This document shows, in pieces, positions 7,058 through 14,874 of a DNA stretch of 36,059 nt; position 1 is the stretch's first letter; each line of letters opens with the position of its first letter. Both the position numbers and the translations under genes were made by a program. The notes beneath the pieces are model-generated. The model saw only the letters and a program-made list of their open reading frames with translations, was not told where the DNA came from and did no database searches. This stretch comes from Deltaproteobacteria bacterium. Lineage in GTDB: Bacteria; Myxococcota_A; Polyangia; Haliangiales; Haliangiaceae. Where the stretch lies: positions 1-36,059 of the forward strand of contig JANXOM010000339.1 in the NCBI GenBank assembly GCA_025353585.1, written 5' to 3'.

Positions 7058-9072
7058 TGCGCGCCGCGGTGACCGGGATGGGGGCGGTCACCGCGTACGG
7101 GCGCGGGCTCGCGCGCCTGTGGGACGGCATGGCCGCCGGCGAGCAGGGCATCCGCACGATCGAGCGGTTCAGCACGGCCGAGTTCGACGTCCGGATCGCG
7201 GGCGTCGTGCCCGATCGCAACGCGCCGGCGTGGGACGACCCGGGCGCGTCGCTGTGCATCGAGCTCGCGCTCGGGGCCGCGCGCGAGGCGTACGCGAACG
7301 CCCGGCTCGCGGACCTGCCGCCGGCGCGGATCGCGCTCGTGGTCGGCACGAGCCTCGGCGACTACGAGCGGCCGATGCACGAGGTGACCGAGCAGATCGG
7401 CGATGCCCTCGGCGCGCACGGGCCGCGGATCACCGTGTCGACGGCGTGCACGTCGTCGACGAACGCGCTCGGCTTCGCGCTGGATCTGCTCGAGCAAGGC
7501 GCGGCCGACGCCGTCATCGCGGGCGGGGCCGACGTGCTCACGCCGCTCGTCCTCGCGGGCTTCCATCGCCTCGGCGTGCTCAGCAGGACGCCGTGCGCGC
7601 CGTTCAGCTCGCCCGCCGGCACGTCGCTCGGCGAGGGCGCGGGCTTCGTCGTCGTGGAGCGCCGACCCCGCGGCCCGGCGCGATACGCGGTGCTCGGCTA
7701 CGGCCTCTCGGCCGACGCGTACCACGAGACCGGGCCCGACCCGAGCGGCGTCGGCGTCGCCCGGGCGATGCGCGGCGCGCTGGCTCACGCGGGGCTCGCT
7801 GCCGATGCGATCGACTACGTGAACGCGCACGGCACGGGCACGGTCGCCGGGGATCCGGCGGAGTGGCGCGCGCTGCGCAGCGTGCTCGGCGCGCGGGCCG
7901 ACAAGGTGCCGGTCAGCTCGAGCAAGAGCTTCCTGGGGCACGCGCAGGGCGCCGCCGGCGTCCTCGAGCTGATCGCCACGCTCGTCGCCCTCGACCACGG
8001 CACGATCCCTCCGACGCGAAACTTCGCCGGCGCGCGGCCGAATAGCCCGCCGGACCCGGTGGCGTCGGAGGTGCCGCGCGCCTCGACGGCGCAGACGGTG
8101 CTCTGCAACAGCTCGGGGTTCGGCGGCGCGAACTGCGCGATCGTCGTCGGTGGCCGCGCGGCGCTGGAGGCCGACGCGCCGGCGGTGGCGCGCCGGGCGA
8201 TCTACGTCGGCGGCATCGGCGCCGTGGGGCCGCACCGCGCGTGCCTCGCGCTCGAGCCTGGCCCCGGGCGCGCCGCGACGGTCGACCCGCGCGGGCTCGA
8301 CGCCATGACGCGGGATCTGACGACGGCGGCCGCGCTCGCGCTCGACGACGCCGGCCTGCGCCTCCGCGGCGCGATGCAGGAGCGGAGCGGCCTCGTCGTC
8401 GGCACGACGCGCGTCTCGAAGGAGAGCTCGGACCTGCTCCGGCAGTCGATCGACGAGCGCGGCCTGCGCCAGCTCTCGGCGCCGATGTTCTCGCGGATGG
8501 TGCTGAACGCGCCGGTGGGCGCCTGCGCGAAGGCCCTCGCGCTCAAGGGCCCGCTGAGCACGGTGTCGGCGGGCGACGTGTCCGGCCTGACGGCGATCGC
8601 GCTCGCCGCGCACCTGCTCGCGACGCGCGGGGATGTCGACCGCATCGTCGCCGGGGGCGTCGAGGAGGATCGGCGCGCGCCGGACCCGCGCACGATCGAG
8701 GGCGCGGTGGCGACGCTCCTCACCACGGAGCCCGGGCGCGGCGTGCCGGGCGCGCGCATCCGGCTCGCCGGGGTCAGCCTCGCGGGGCCGGCGGAGCTGG
8801 CGGCCGCGTGCGAAGCCGCGCTCGCGAGCGCCGGTGTGGCGGCGACGCAGCTCGACCTCGTCGTCGGCGCCCCCGTCGCCGCCCTCGCGCACGTCACGAC
8901 GCTCCGCCCCGAGCACCGCGCCGGCGCGGCCGCCAGCGTGCTCGGCTTCGCGATGGCCGTGGGCGCGCTGCGCCGGGGCGAGGCCCGGTGCGCGCTCGTG
9001 AGCGGCGAGGCGAGCGCATCGGCGAGCTGCGCGCTGGTCCTCGTGATCGAACCAGGAGACACCCATGAGTGA
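7057..9072 (+). CDS. Fused beta-ketoacyl synthase and inactive KS-like domain
   Basis: A 671-residue protein. Residues 1 to about 410 are a complete FabF-type ketosynthase with the Cys131-His258-His295 triad ('STACTSS', 'NAHGTGT', 'LGHAQG'). It condenses malonyl-ACP with an acyl chain. Residues about 420-671 are a second, shortened thiolase-fold unit. The nucleophile region reads 'VSAGDVSGLTA', so the Cys position aligns with Asp507, and both His motifs are missing, although 'AGGVEED' and a final beta-hairpin-like 'SASCALVLV' remain. This resembles the chain-length factor that pairs with type II polyketide KS, but here it is fused and compact. ATG 7057 overlaps the previous stop; the ACP gene starts 8 bases before this one ends. 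The product chain is unknown. Confidence 0.85.
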   Translation: MRAAVTGMGAVTAYGRGLARLWDGMAAGEQGIRTIERFSTAEFDVRIAGVVPDRNAPAWDDPGASLCIELALGAAREAYANARLADLPPARIALVVGTSLGDYERPMHEVTEQIGDALGAHGPRITVSTACTSSTNALGFALDLLEQGAADAVIAGGADVLTPLVLAGFHRLGVLSRTPCAPFSSPAGTSLGEGAGFVVVERRPRGPARYAVLGYGLSADAYHETGPDPSGVGVARAMRGALAHAGLAADAIDYVNAHGTGTVAGDPAEWRALRSVLGARADKVPVSSSKSFLGHAQGAAGVLELIATLVALDHGTIPPTRNFAGARPNSPPDPVASEVPRASTAQTVLCNSSGFGGANCAIVVGGRAALEADAPAVARRAIYVGGIGAVGPHRACLALEPGPGRAATVDPRGLDAMTRDLTTAAALALDDAGLRLRGAMQERSGLVVGTTRVSKESSDLLRQSIDERGLRQLSAPMFSRMVLNAPVGACAKALALKGPLSTVSAGDVSGLTAIALAAHLLATRGDVDRIVAGGVEEDRRAPDPRTIEGAVATLLTTEPGRGVPGARIRLAGVSLAGPAELAAACEAALASAGVAATQLDLVVGAPVAALAHVTTLRPEHRAGAAASVLGFAMAVGALRRGEARCALVSGEASASASCALVLVIEPGDTHE

Positions 9073-9370
9073 GACGACGGACCTGGCCGAGATGACGCGC
9101 CGGGTGGCCCAGCGCGAGGAGCTGCTCGGGCGGCTCCGCAAGATCTTGATCGAGCACCTGCAGCTGCGCCGCGAGGTCGACGAGCTCGATCCCGACGCCC
9201 CGCTCTTCGGCTCGGGGTTCGGCCTCGACTCGCTCGACGCCGTCGAGCTGGTGGTCTGCCTCGAGACCGAGTTCGGCCTGCGCGTCAACGACCCGACCGT
9301 GCTGCGCCAGTCGTTCCGCTCGCTCAACACGATGATCGATCTCGTCCTCGGCCACGCGGGGCCGGCGTGA
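9065..9370 (+). CDS. Acyl carrier protein
   Basis: A 101-residue type II acyl carrier protein. The phosphopantetheine serine is Ser56 in 'GLDSLDAVEL', followed by an acidic helix II, which is the docking surface for FAS enzymes. It has about 25 extra N-terminal residues compared with a housekeeping AcpP. ATG 9065 has an AGGAG site and overlaps the KS gene; the next gene starts on the overlapping GTGA. It is presumably the carrier on which the KS, FabD, FabG and FabZ of this operon act, and the likely substrate form for the di-iron oxidase. A PPTase to activate it is encoded in the opposing operon, fused to the synthase at 20577-24791. Confidence 0.93.
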   Translation: MSETTDLAEMTRRVAQREELLGRLRKILIEHLQLRREVDELDPDAPLFGSGFGLDSLDAVELVVCLETEFGLRVNDPTVLRQSFRSLNTMIDLVLGHAGPA

Positions 9371-10398
9371 GCGTCGAGCGCGAGCTGCACGCGCTGCGCA
9401 CGGCCACCACCGTCACGCCCGGCGATCACGTCGCGCGCGTGAAGCTCGTCGGCGTGGGCGCGGCCGATCTCCTCGAGCGCGTCTCGCCGCGCGCGCTGTT
9501 CGTGCGCACCGGCAAGATGTCGCACACGCTGCTCCTCGACGAGGCCGCGCGCCCACTCGCGGACGTCTACCTGTGCTGCGACGAGGACGACTTCTTCATC
9601 CTCGCCGAGGGCCTGACCGCGGCCGACGTCGTCGCCTACCTCCGCCCGCACGCGACCGACCTCGAGGTGACGTTCGAGGACCTGACGGAGAGCCACGCCG
9701 TGCTCTCGCTCGGCGGCCCGTACGCGTGGGAGCTCCTCGGCGAGCTCACCACGCCCGATGTCATCGGCCTGCCCTACCTCGGCTTCTTCCACGCCGAGGC
9801 GTTCACGTGCTTCCGCGGCGGCAAGACGGGCGAGTACGGCTACGACCTGCTCGTCGAGCGCGACCGGCTCGCAGGGGTTCGCGCGCAGCTCGCGGACATC
9901 GGCACGCGCTTCGACCTCGTCGAGAGCACGCTGGCCACGCAGGACGTCGCGCAGCTCGAGGCGTTCTTCTGGAACGCGCGCCGGCAGTCGCCGGTCGGCC
10001 TCACGCCGATCGAGCTGCAGCTGCAGTGGCGCGTGACCTACGGCCGCGCGTTCCCCGGCGCCGCGGCCCTCGCCGAGCGCCGCCAGACGGCCCATCGGCG
10101 CGCCGTGCTCCTCGCGAGCGCCACCGCCCTCGAGCCGGGCGCCCCGCTGCGGTTCGGCGATCGCACGATCGGCACCGTGCTCGACGCGGCGTTCTCGCCG
10201 ACGCGCGGCGACTGGGTCGGCATGGGCATCGTGGAGCGCGCCGTCGCGCACTCGGGCCTCGAGCTCGCGAGCGGCGCCGCCGCGGTGCACACGCTGTCGG
10301 CGCCGTCGATCAACAACCGCAGCCTGCACGTCGACCCGCAGCGCCACTGCTTCGCGACGCGCGCGACCGATGTCTTCCCGCCGCTGGTGCGCCGATGA
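9367..10398 (+). CDS. GcvT/YgfZ-family folate-binding-type protein
   Basis: A 343-residue protein of the glycine-cleavage T-protein fold. Seen: 'LADVYLCCDEDDFFIL' aligns with the segment that carries the folate-contacting Asp in GcvT; 'LGGPYAWELL' matches the family 'GPNA' motif; 'GKTGEYGYDLLV' matches 'GYTGExGFEI'; 'GLTPIELQLQW' and 'AFSPTRGDWVGMGIV' match the C-terminal domain. Known relatives move one-carbon units to or from tetrahydrofolate (GcvT, demethylases) or repair Fe-S proteins (YgfZ). The other glycine cleavage proteins (GcvH, GcvP) are absent, and the gene is embedded by GTGA and ATGA overlaps between an ACP and FabG. It may therefore do one-carbon chemistry on the acyl chain, or support the Fe-S ferredoxin. 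The substrate is unknown; only the fold is confident. Confidence 0.82.
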   Translation: MSVERELHALRTATTVTPGDHVARVKLVGVGAADLLERVSPRALFVRTGKMSHTLLLDEAARPLADVYLCCDEDDFFILAEGLTAADVVAYLRPHATDLEVTFEDLTESHAVLSLGGPYAWELLGELTTPDVIGLPYLGFFHAEAFTCFRGGKTGEYGYDLLVERDRLAGVRAQLADIGTRFDLVESTLATQDVAQLEAFFWNARRQSPVGLTPIELQLQWRVTYGRAFPGAAALAERRQTAHRRAVLLASATALEPGAPLRFGDRTIGTVLDAAFSPTRGDWVGMGIVERAVAHSGLELASGAAAVHTLSAPSINNRSLHVDPQRHCFATRATDVFPPLVRR

Positions 10399-11105
10399 CG
10401 TACGCCGGCCGGACCGCGCTCGTCACGGGCGGCTCGCGGGGCCTCGGGCGGGCGATCGCGCTGCGGCTCGCCGCGCTCGGCGCGCACGTGTACGCGGGCT
10501 ACCTGCGCCGCGCGGAGCCGGTGCCCGAGCTCGTGCCGCTGCAGTTCGACGTCACCGATGCGACGGCGTGCGCGGCGGCCGTGGACAAGATCGTCGCCGA
10601 GCGCGGCCAGCTCGACATCGTGGTGCACGCGGCCGGGATCACGCGCGACAGCCTGTTCGCGCTGTCGTCGCCGGAGGACTGGGACGAGCCGCTGCGCGTG
10701 AACCTCGGCGGCGCGCTGCGCATCACGCGCGCGGCCGTGCGGCCGATGCTCGCGGCGAAGCGAGGCGCGATCGTGCTCATCGGATCGGTCGCGGGCCTGC
10801 GCGCGAGCCCGGGCCAGGTCGGCTACGTCGCGTCGAAGGGCGGCATCCACGCGGCCACGGCCACGCTCGGGGCAGAGCTCGCGCCGCGCGGGATCCGGGT
10901 CAACGCCGTGCTGCCGGGCCTCATCGGCGCGGGCATGGTGGCGCGGCTCGATCGCCGCCTCGTCGACGCGCGGCTGGCCCACATCCCCACCGGGCGGCTC
11001 GGGCGCGCGGACGAGGTCGCGGATGCGGTCGCGTTCCTCGGCTCGGACGCGGCGAGCTACATCGTCGGACAGGCGCTCGTCGTCGACGGAGGGCTGTCGC
11101 TATGA
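10395..11105 (+). CDS. fabG: 3-oxoacyl-ACP reductase, FabG type (SDR)
   Basis: A 236-residue short-chain dehydrogenase that reduces 3-ketoacyl-ACP to 3-hydroxyacyl-ACP with NAD(P)H. Motifs: the 'TGGSRGLG' cofactor loop at 11-18, 'HAAG' at about 78-81, Asn103, Ser131, Tyr144 and Lys148 (Y-x3-K in 'YVASK'), and the C-terminal 'YIVGQALVVDGGLS' typical of FabG. Length is normal. ATG 10395 overlaps the preceding stop, and its own stop overlaps the FabD start (both ATGA). The operon context makes it a dedicated, not housekeeping, reductase; whether it also serves primary metabolism cannot be told. Confidence 0.93.
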   Translation: MTYAGRTALVTGGSRGLGRAIALRLAALGAHVYAGYLRRAEPVPELVPLQFDVTDATACAAAVDKIVAERGQLDIVVHAAGITRDSLFALSSPEDWDEPLRVNLGGALRITRAAVRPMLAAKRGAIVLIGSVAGLRASPGQVGYVASKGGIHAATATLGAELAPRGIRVNAVLPGLIGAGMVARLDRRLVDARLAHIPTGRLGRADEVADAVAFLGSDAASYIVGQALVVDGGLSL

Positions 11106-11971
11106 CGACCGCGCTCCTGTTCGCGGGGCAAGGCGTGGCGCCGCCGTGGATCGCGGCCGAGCTGGTCGCGCGGGCCGAGGCGCGCCTGCTCGTGGAAGCG
11201 CTCGGTGACGCGACGGGCCAGGATGGCGCGCGGCTGCTCCTGCGCGGCGGGGCCGCGTTCGCGCGCACCGAGGTGCTGCAGCCCGCGCTCGTGACGGCGT
11301 GCCTGATCGCGGCAACGGCGCTCGCGGACGCCGGCGTCGAGGCCGCGGCCGTGTGCGGCCACTCGCTCGGCGAGCTGGCGGCGTGGGCGGCCGGCGGCTT
11401 CGTGTCCGCGACGGACGCGATCGCGGTCGCGGCGGTGCGCGGCCGGCTGATGGCGCGCGAGGCGGCGCGCTTCCCGGGCGGCATGGCCGTCGTCACGGGT
11501 GACGTGGCGGCCGCGCTCGCGTGCGGGTCGCTCGTGGTGGCCGCGCGCAACGCGCCCGAGGAGACGGTGCTCGCCGGCGATGCGGCGGCGATCGCGGCCG
11601 TCGTCGCGGCCGGGCGCGGCAAGAAGCTCGACGTCGCCGGCGCGTGGCACTCGGCCGCGATGGCGGGCGCGGTCGCCGAGCTGGAGGCGGCGCTCGCGGC
11701 GGTGCCGCAGCGAGGCTCGCGCTCCCTGTTCGTGAGCAATCGCGATGGTCGCGTCGCGGAGCCGGCGGCGATCCCGACGCTCCTCGCCGGTCAGCTCGTG
11801 CGGCCGATCGAGTGGACGGCCGCGGCGCGCACGCTCGCCGCGCTCGGCGTCACGCGCTACGTCGTCGCGGGCCCGGGCCGCGTCGTGCGCGCGCTCCTCC
11901 GCGCGAACCTCGGGGACGTGGACATCCAGCTCGTCGACGGCGCGCGCGCGCTCGCCCGAGTGGCCGCGTGA
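11102..11971 (+). CDS. fabD: Malonyl-CoA:ACP acyltransferase, FabD type
   Basis: A 289-residue acyltransferase that loads an extender unit on the ACP. It starts with 'LLFAGQG', has Ser88 in 'GHSLGE', Arg113-Arg115 in the 'AVRGRLM' region where FabD holds the malonyl carboxylate, and His183 in 'GAWHSAAM' completing the dyad. The Arg points to malonyl or another dicarboxylic extender. It is about 20 residues shorter than E. coli FabD. The start overlaps the fabG stop, and the next gene begins on an overlapping GTGA. With KS, ACP, KR and DH it completes a chain-extension set, so this operon need not borrow the housekeeping FabD. Confidence 0.92.
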   Translation: MTTALLFAGQGVAPPWIAAELVARAEARLLVEALGDATGQDGARLLLRGGAAFARTEVLQPALVTACLIAATALADAGVEAAAVCGHSLGELAAWAAGGFVSATDAIAVAAVRGRLMAREAARFPGGMAVVTGDVAAALACGSLVVAARNAPEETVLAGDAAAIAAVVAAGRGKKLDVAGAWHSAAMAGAVAELEAALAAVPQRGSRSLFVSNRDGRVAEPAAIPTLLAGQLVRPIEWTAAARTLAALGVTRYVVAGPGRVVRALLRANLGDVDIQLVDGARALARVAA

Positions 11972-12564
11972 AGCCGCCGCGCGACGCGGAGGTCCTCCGG
12001 CTCGGCCCGGACGTGATCCAGCGGCTGATCCCGCACCGCCGCCCGCTGGTGATGGTCGATCGCGTGCATGCGTACCGCCATGCGCCGGCGCCGACGCTGT
12101 GGGCGAGCCGCTACATCTCGTCGAACGAGGAGGTCTTCAGCGGGCACTTCCCCGGCTTCCACCTGTGGCCCGGCGTGTACACGATCGAGGGGCTCGGCCA
12201 GGCGACGCTGATCGGCGCGATCATCGCGTACCTCGTGGGCGATCGCGTCAAGGGCGGCGGCCAGCCCGCCGACATCTACACGGCCCTGCGCGCGCTCGAG
12301 CGCTCGACGGCGCAGACGTTCGGCCATACCGTGGATCCGCCCGACTTCGGCGGGGCGAAGGCGCCGCGCGCGGGCGTCGCGGGGCACGTGGACGTGAAGT
12401 TCCTCGCGCCCGTGTTCGCCGGCTGCCAGCTCGACTACATCGTCACGATGACGCACGTCGTGGAGTCGCTCGCGCGGTTCGACGTGGCGGCGGAGGTCGA
12501 TGGCGTGCCGGTCGCGCGCGGCACGATGACCGGAATGATCGGGGCGGCCGCTGCGGTGCCGTAG
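11968..12564 (+). CDS. 3-hydroxyacyl-ACP dehydratase, FabZ-like
   Basis: A 198-residue single hot-dog dehydratase removing water from 3-hydroxyacyl-ACP to give trans-2-enoyl-ACP. Seen: 'IPHRRPLVMVDRV' near the N-terminus, and the active site 'GHFPGFHLWPG' with His60, followed by 'TIEGLGQ' with Glu74, which is the FabZ His/Glu pair. It is longer than typical FabZ (about 150) because of an insertion at roughly 90-130 that replaces the usual loop and may alter chain-length selectivity. GTG 11968 overlaps the fabD stop. No enoyl reductase gene follows in this operon, so the enoyl product could persist as a double bond unless it is reduced in trans. Confidence 0.88.
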   Translation: MKPPRDAEVLRLGPDVIQRLIPHRRPLVMVDRVHAYRHAPAPTLWASRYISSNEEVFSGHFPGFHLWPGVYTIEGLGQATLIGAIIAYLVGDRVKGGGQPADIYTALRALERSTAQTFGHTVDPPDFGGAKAPRAGVAGHVDVKFLAPVFAGCQLDYIVTMTHVVESLARFDVAAEVDGVPVARGTMTGMIGAAAAVP

Positions 12565-12571
12565 CGCGGTC

Positions 12572-13930
12572 GTGCTGGCGGCGGCGCTGCTCGCGGGCTG
12601 CGCGCCGACGGTGATCTGGACCGGGCACACGGCGGATCGGAGGCACGCGATCGAGATCGCGGCGGCCGGGGACGTGCAGTGGGTCGCGGTGGATGGCGCG
12701 CGGCGCGCCGGGTACAAGCAGATCGCGGCGTGGTCGATCGTGACGGGCGCGCCGGATCGCATCGTCTACGCGGCGGCGGTCGGCGACGACTGGGTCGTGG
12801 TCGATGATGGCCGGCGCGGACCGGCGTGGACCGGCATCGGCGAGATCGCGATCGCCGGACACCGCACGGCGTACAGCGCCGAGCGCGCCGGGCGCTGGCA
12901 GGTCGTCGTCGACGGCGTGGCGGGCGCGGCGTGGGACTCGCTGCTCGCGACCACGCTGCGGTTCTCGGCGGACGGCGGGCACGTCGTGTACGTGGCGCGG
13001 GACAGCCAGGGCGCGCACGTGGTGGTCGATGGTCGCGCCGGCATCGCGTGGCCGGGCGTCGCGCAGCTCGTGGTGTCGCCGAGCGGGGCGCACGTGGCGT
13101 ACGCAGCGCGCGTCGGCGACACGTGGCGGGTGGTGGTCGACGGCGTCACGGGGCCGAGCGCGACCGCCGTGCGCTGGCTCGCGTTCGCGGGCGAGACGCC
13201 GGTCTACGCGGTGACCGGCCCCGACGGCGTGCGCGTGATGCTCGGGGCGACGTCGTCGGAGTCATATGCCGCGGTGCGCGCGCTGGTGACGAGCGGCGCG
13301 CACGCGGCGTGGATCGCCCGCGATGGAGACGGAGACCTCGCGGCGTGTGATGGCGCGATCGTGGGGCGTGGGGGCACGATCGCGGAGGCCCGGCTCGCGG
13401 TTCTGGGCGGCTGCGAGCTCGCGTACGGCCGGCAGGACGGCGCGGCGTGGCGCGTGGTGACGGCGGCGGGCCCGGGCGACCCGTACGACGAGATCGGCAA
13501 GCTCGTCGTCGCGGCCGGGCACCTCGCGTACGCGGCGCGGCGCGGCGCGAGCTGGCAGATCGTGGTGGATGGGCAGCCGCGCGAGGGCGGCTCGCTCGTC
13601 GGTGATCCGGTGCTCAGCCGGGACGGCGCGCGGGTCGGGTTCGTCGCGCGCCGCGGCCGCTGGGTGGCCGTGGTCGACGCGCGCGTCGTGCCGTTCGACC
13701 TGGTCATGGAGGGCACGCTCGCCTTCTCCGCCGACGGCCGACGCTGGGCCGTGCTCGCCGGCGAGCTCGCGACGGAGCAGCTGTTCTTCGCGCTCGACGG
13801 CACGCGGCGCATCCCGCTCGCGTCCGCCGAGGTCTACTCTGCCTCCGCGCAGTTCACCGCGACCTCGCCGTTCGGCGACCACGGCGATATTTTGCGCCGG
13901 TGGACGGCGGCCGAGGCAAACAAGCCATGA
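12572..13930 (+). CDS. Repeat-rich (beta-propeller-like) lipoprotein
   Basis: A protein of about 450 residues with a lipobox 'LLAGC' and then seven or so repeats of roughly 45 residues. Each has a beta-hairpin core like 'W-x-VVVDG' (for example 'WQVVVDGVAG', 'WRVVVDGVTG', 'WQIVVDGQPR') followed by 'SADG' or 'SPSG' and 'VAYAAR', which is the look of TolB/WD40-like propellers. No catalytic site was recognised; a surface or periplasmic binding role is likely. The GTG at 12572 gives an unusually short signal peptide with no positive charge. In-frame upstream sequence (from CTG 12551, overlapping the fabZ-like stop) reads LRCRSAV and would restore a basic n-region, so the true start is uncertain. 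The stop overlaps the nitroreductase ATG. Confidence 0.78.
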   Translation: MLAAALLAGCAPTVIWTGHTADRRHAIEIAAAGDVQWVAVDGARRAGYKQIAAWSIVTGAPDRIVYAAAVGDDWVVVDDGRRGPAWTGIGEIAIAGHRTAYSAERAGRWQVVVDGVAGAAWDSLLATTLRFSADGGHVVYVARDSQGAHVVVDGRAGIAWPGVAQLVVSPSGAHVAYAARVGDTWRVVVDGVTGPSATAVRWLAFAGETPVYAVTGPDGVRVMLGATSSESYAAVRALVTSGAHAAWIARDGDGDLAACDGAIVGRGGTIAEARLAVLGGCELAYGRQDGAAWRVVTAAGPGDPYDEIGKLVVAAGHLAYAARRGASWQIVVDGQPREGGSLVGDPVLSRDGARVGFVARRGRWVAVVDARVVPFDLVMEGTLAFSADGRRWAVLAGELATEQLFFALDGTRRIPLASAEVYSASAQFTATSPFGDHGDILRRWTAAEANKP

Positions 13931-14598
13931 CGGAACTCGACGACCTCCTCGCGACCTGGCGCGCGCGCACGAGCGTCCGCGCGTTCCGTTCCGAGCCGCT
14001 CGACCGCGGCGTGCTCGAGGAGATCTTCAGCGCCGCGCAGGCCGCGCCGAGCTGGTGCAACGTCCAGCCGTGGCGCGCCATCGTGACGTCGCCGCCGCGC
14101 ACGGCGCCGCTCGGAGCCGCGCTTGTCCGGGCCGCGAGCGGCCAGGGCTTCCTGGCGCCCGAGGTACCGTTCCCGAAGGAGTATCCGTCGCCGCACCGCG
14201 AGCATCGCGCGAGCTGCGGCAAGGCGCTCTATCGCGCGATGGACATCGCCCGCGACGATCAGGCCGCGCGCCACGACGCGTGGCTGCGCAACTTCGTGTT
14301 CTTCGACGCGCCCCACGTGGCGATCGTCACGTACGACGCGCGGCTCGGCCCCTACGGCGCGCTCGACGTCGGCATCTGGCTCGGCTACGTGCTGACCGCC
14401 GCGACCGCGCTCGGCGTCGCCACGTGCCCGATGGCCTCGCTCGCCGGCTACCCGAAGGCGCTCCGCGCCGAGCTGCCGATTCCGGAGACCGACGTGATCC
14501 TGTGCGGCCTCGCCCTGGGCCACGCGCTCGACGGCGCGCCGGCGAACGCCTTCCGCACCACCCGCGAGCCCGTCGCGGCCAACATCACGTTCCTCTGA
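13927..14598 (+). CDS. Nitroreductase-family flavoprotein
   Basis: A 223-residue FMN-dependent nitroreductase-fold oxidoreductase. Cofactor contacts are visible: 'RTSVRAF' at 14-20 (R-x-S-x-R) and 'APSWCNVQPWR' at about 40-50, plus 'LDVGIWLGYVLTAATALG' and the final 'REPVAANITFL'. These enzymes reduce nitro, quinone or enone compounds using NAD(P)H and sometimes act on pathway intermediates. As the last gene of the lipid operon (ATGA overlap with the lipoprotein) it could reduce or desaturate the product, and it is the only flavin reductase in this operon that might substitute for an enoyl reductase; that is inference. The stop lies 12 bases before the repeat element. Confidence 0.88.
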   Translation: MTELDDLLATWRARTSVRAFRSEPLDRGVLEEIFSAAQAAPSWCNVQPWRAIVTSPPRTAPLGAALVRAASGQGFLAPEVPFPKEYPSPHREHRASCGKALYRAMDIARDDQAARHDAWLRNFVFFDAPHVAIVTYDARLGPYGALDVGIWLGYVLTAATALGVATCPMASLAGYPKALRAELPIPETDVILCGLALGHALDGAPANAFRTTREPVAANITFL

Positions 14599-14610
14599 CC
14601 GCCCCCCGCT

Positions 14611-14863
14611 CCGGGGACGCTGTCACTTTTGTCAACTCTGGCGTCTAGCGCTTCTCGAGCAATTTCGAATACCTACCCGGGGACGCTGTCACGTTTGTCA
14701 ACTCTCGCTCGCTACCGGCGCTGCACGTGCGCCAAGCTGGCGCATTTCGAGGGCAAAGCGCGAAGCCAGAGTTGACCAACGTGACAGCGTCCCCGGGTAA
14801 GTGCATGAATTGACTGTAGATGTCACGAACGCCAAAGGTGACAGACGTGACAGCGTCCCCCGG
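14611..14863. repeat. Four-copy REP-like repeat cluster between converging operons
   Basis: Four copies of a ~32-bp sequence beginning CCGGGGACGCTGTCAC lie here. Plus-strand copies are at 14611-14642 and 14677-14708; minus-strand copies are at 14765-14797 and 14831-14863. They share GGGGACGCTGTCAC followed by TTTGTCAACT-like bases with small changes. The order + + - - makes the block an inverted repeat with a hairpin at its centre. Similar short GC-rich repeats in many genomes belong to REP elements moved by RAYT-type transposases, but no transposase fits in the 276-base gap. Sitting 12 bases from both stop codons, it can form long snap-back RNA in either direction and may act as a bidirectional terminator. 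Nothing else is seen in 14599-14874. Confidence 0.75.
14728..14744. repeat. Perfect hairpin at the centre of the repeat cluster
   Basis: TGCGCCA, a three-base loop AGC, then TGGCGCA: a perfect 7-bp stem. It lies midway between the inward-facing repeat pairs, so it is the tip of the larger inverted structure. Confidence 0.6.
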
Positions 14864-14874
14864 CGGGGGCGGGG

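Noticed and set aside
6910..10347. Minus-strand open frame of 1145 codons across the KS, ACP and GcvT-like genes
   Set aside because: High-GC shadow of plus-strand genes; Arg/Ala/Val-rich with no domain and out of step with the real codon pattern.
9367..10398. Genuine glycine cleavage system
   Set aside because: No gcvH or gcvP lies nearby and the neighbours are fatty-acid genes; only the fold is shared.
14611..14863. CRISPR array
   Set aside because: Repeats differ in orientation, spacing is irregular (about 34-57 bases), and no cas gene is nearby.
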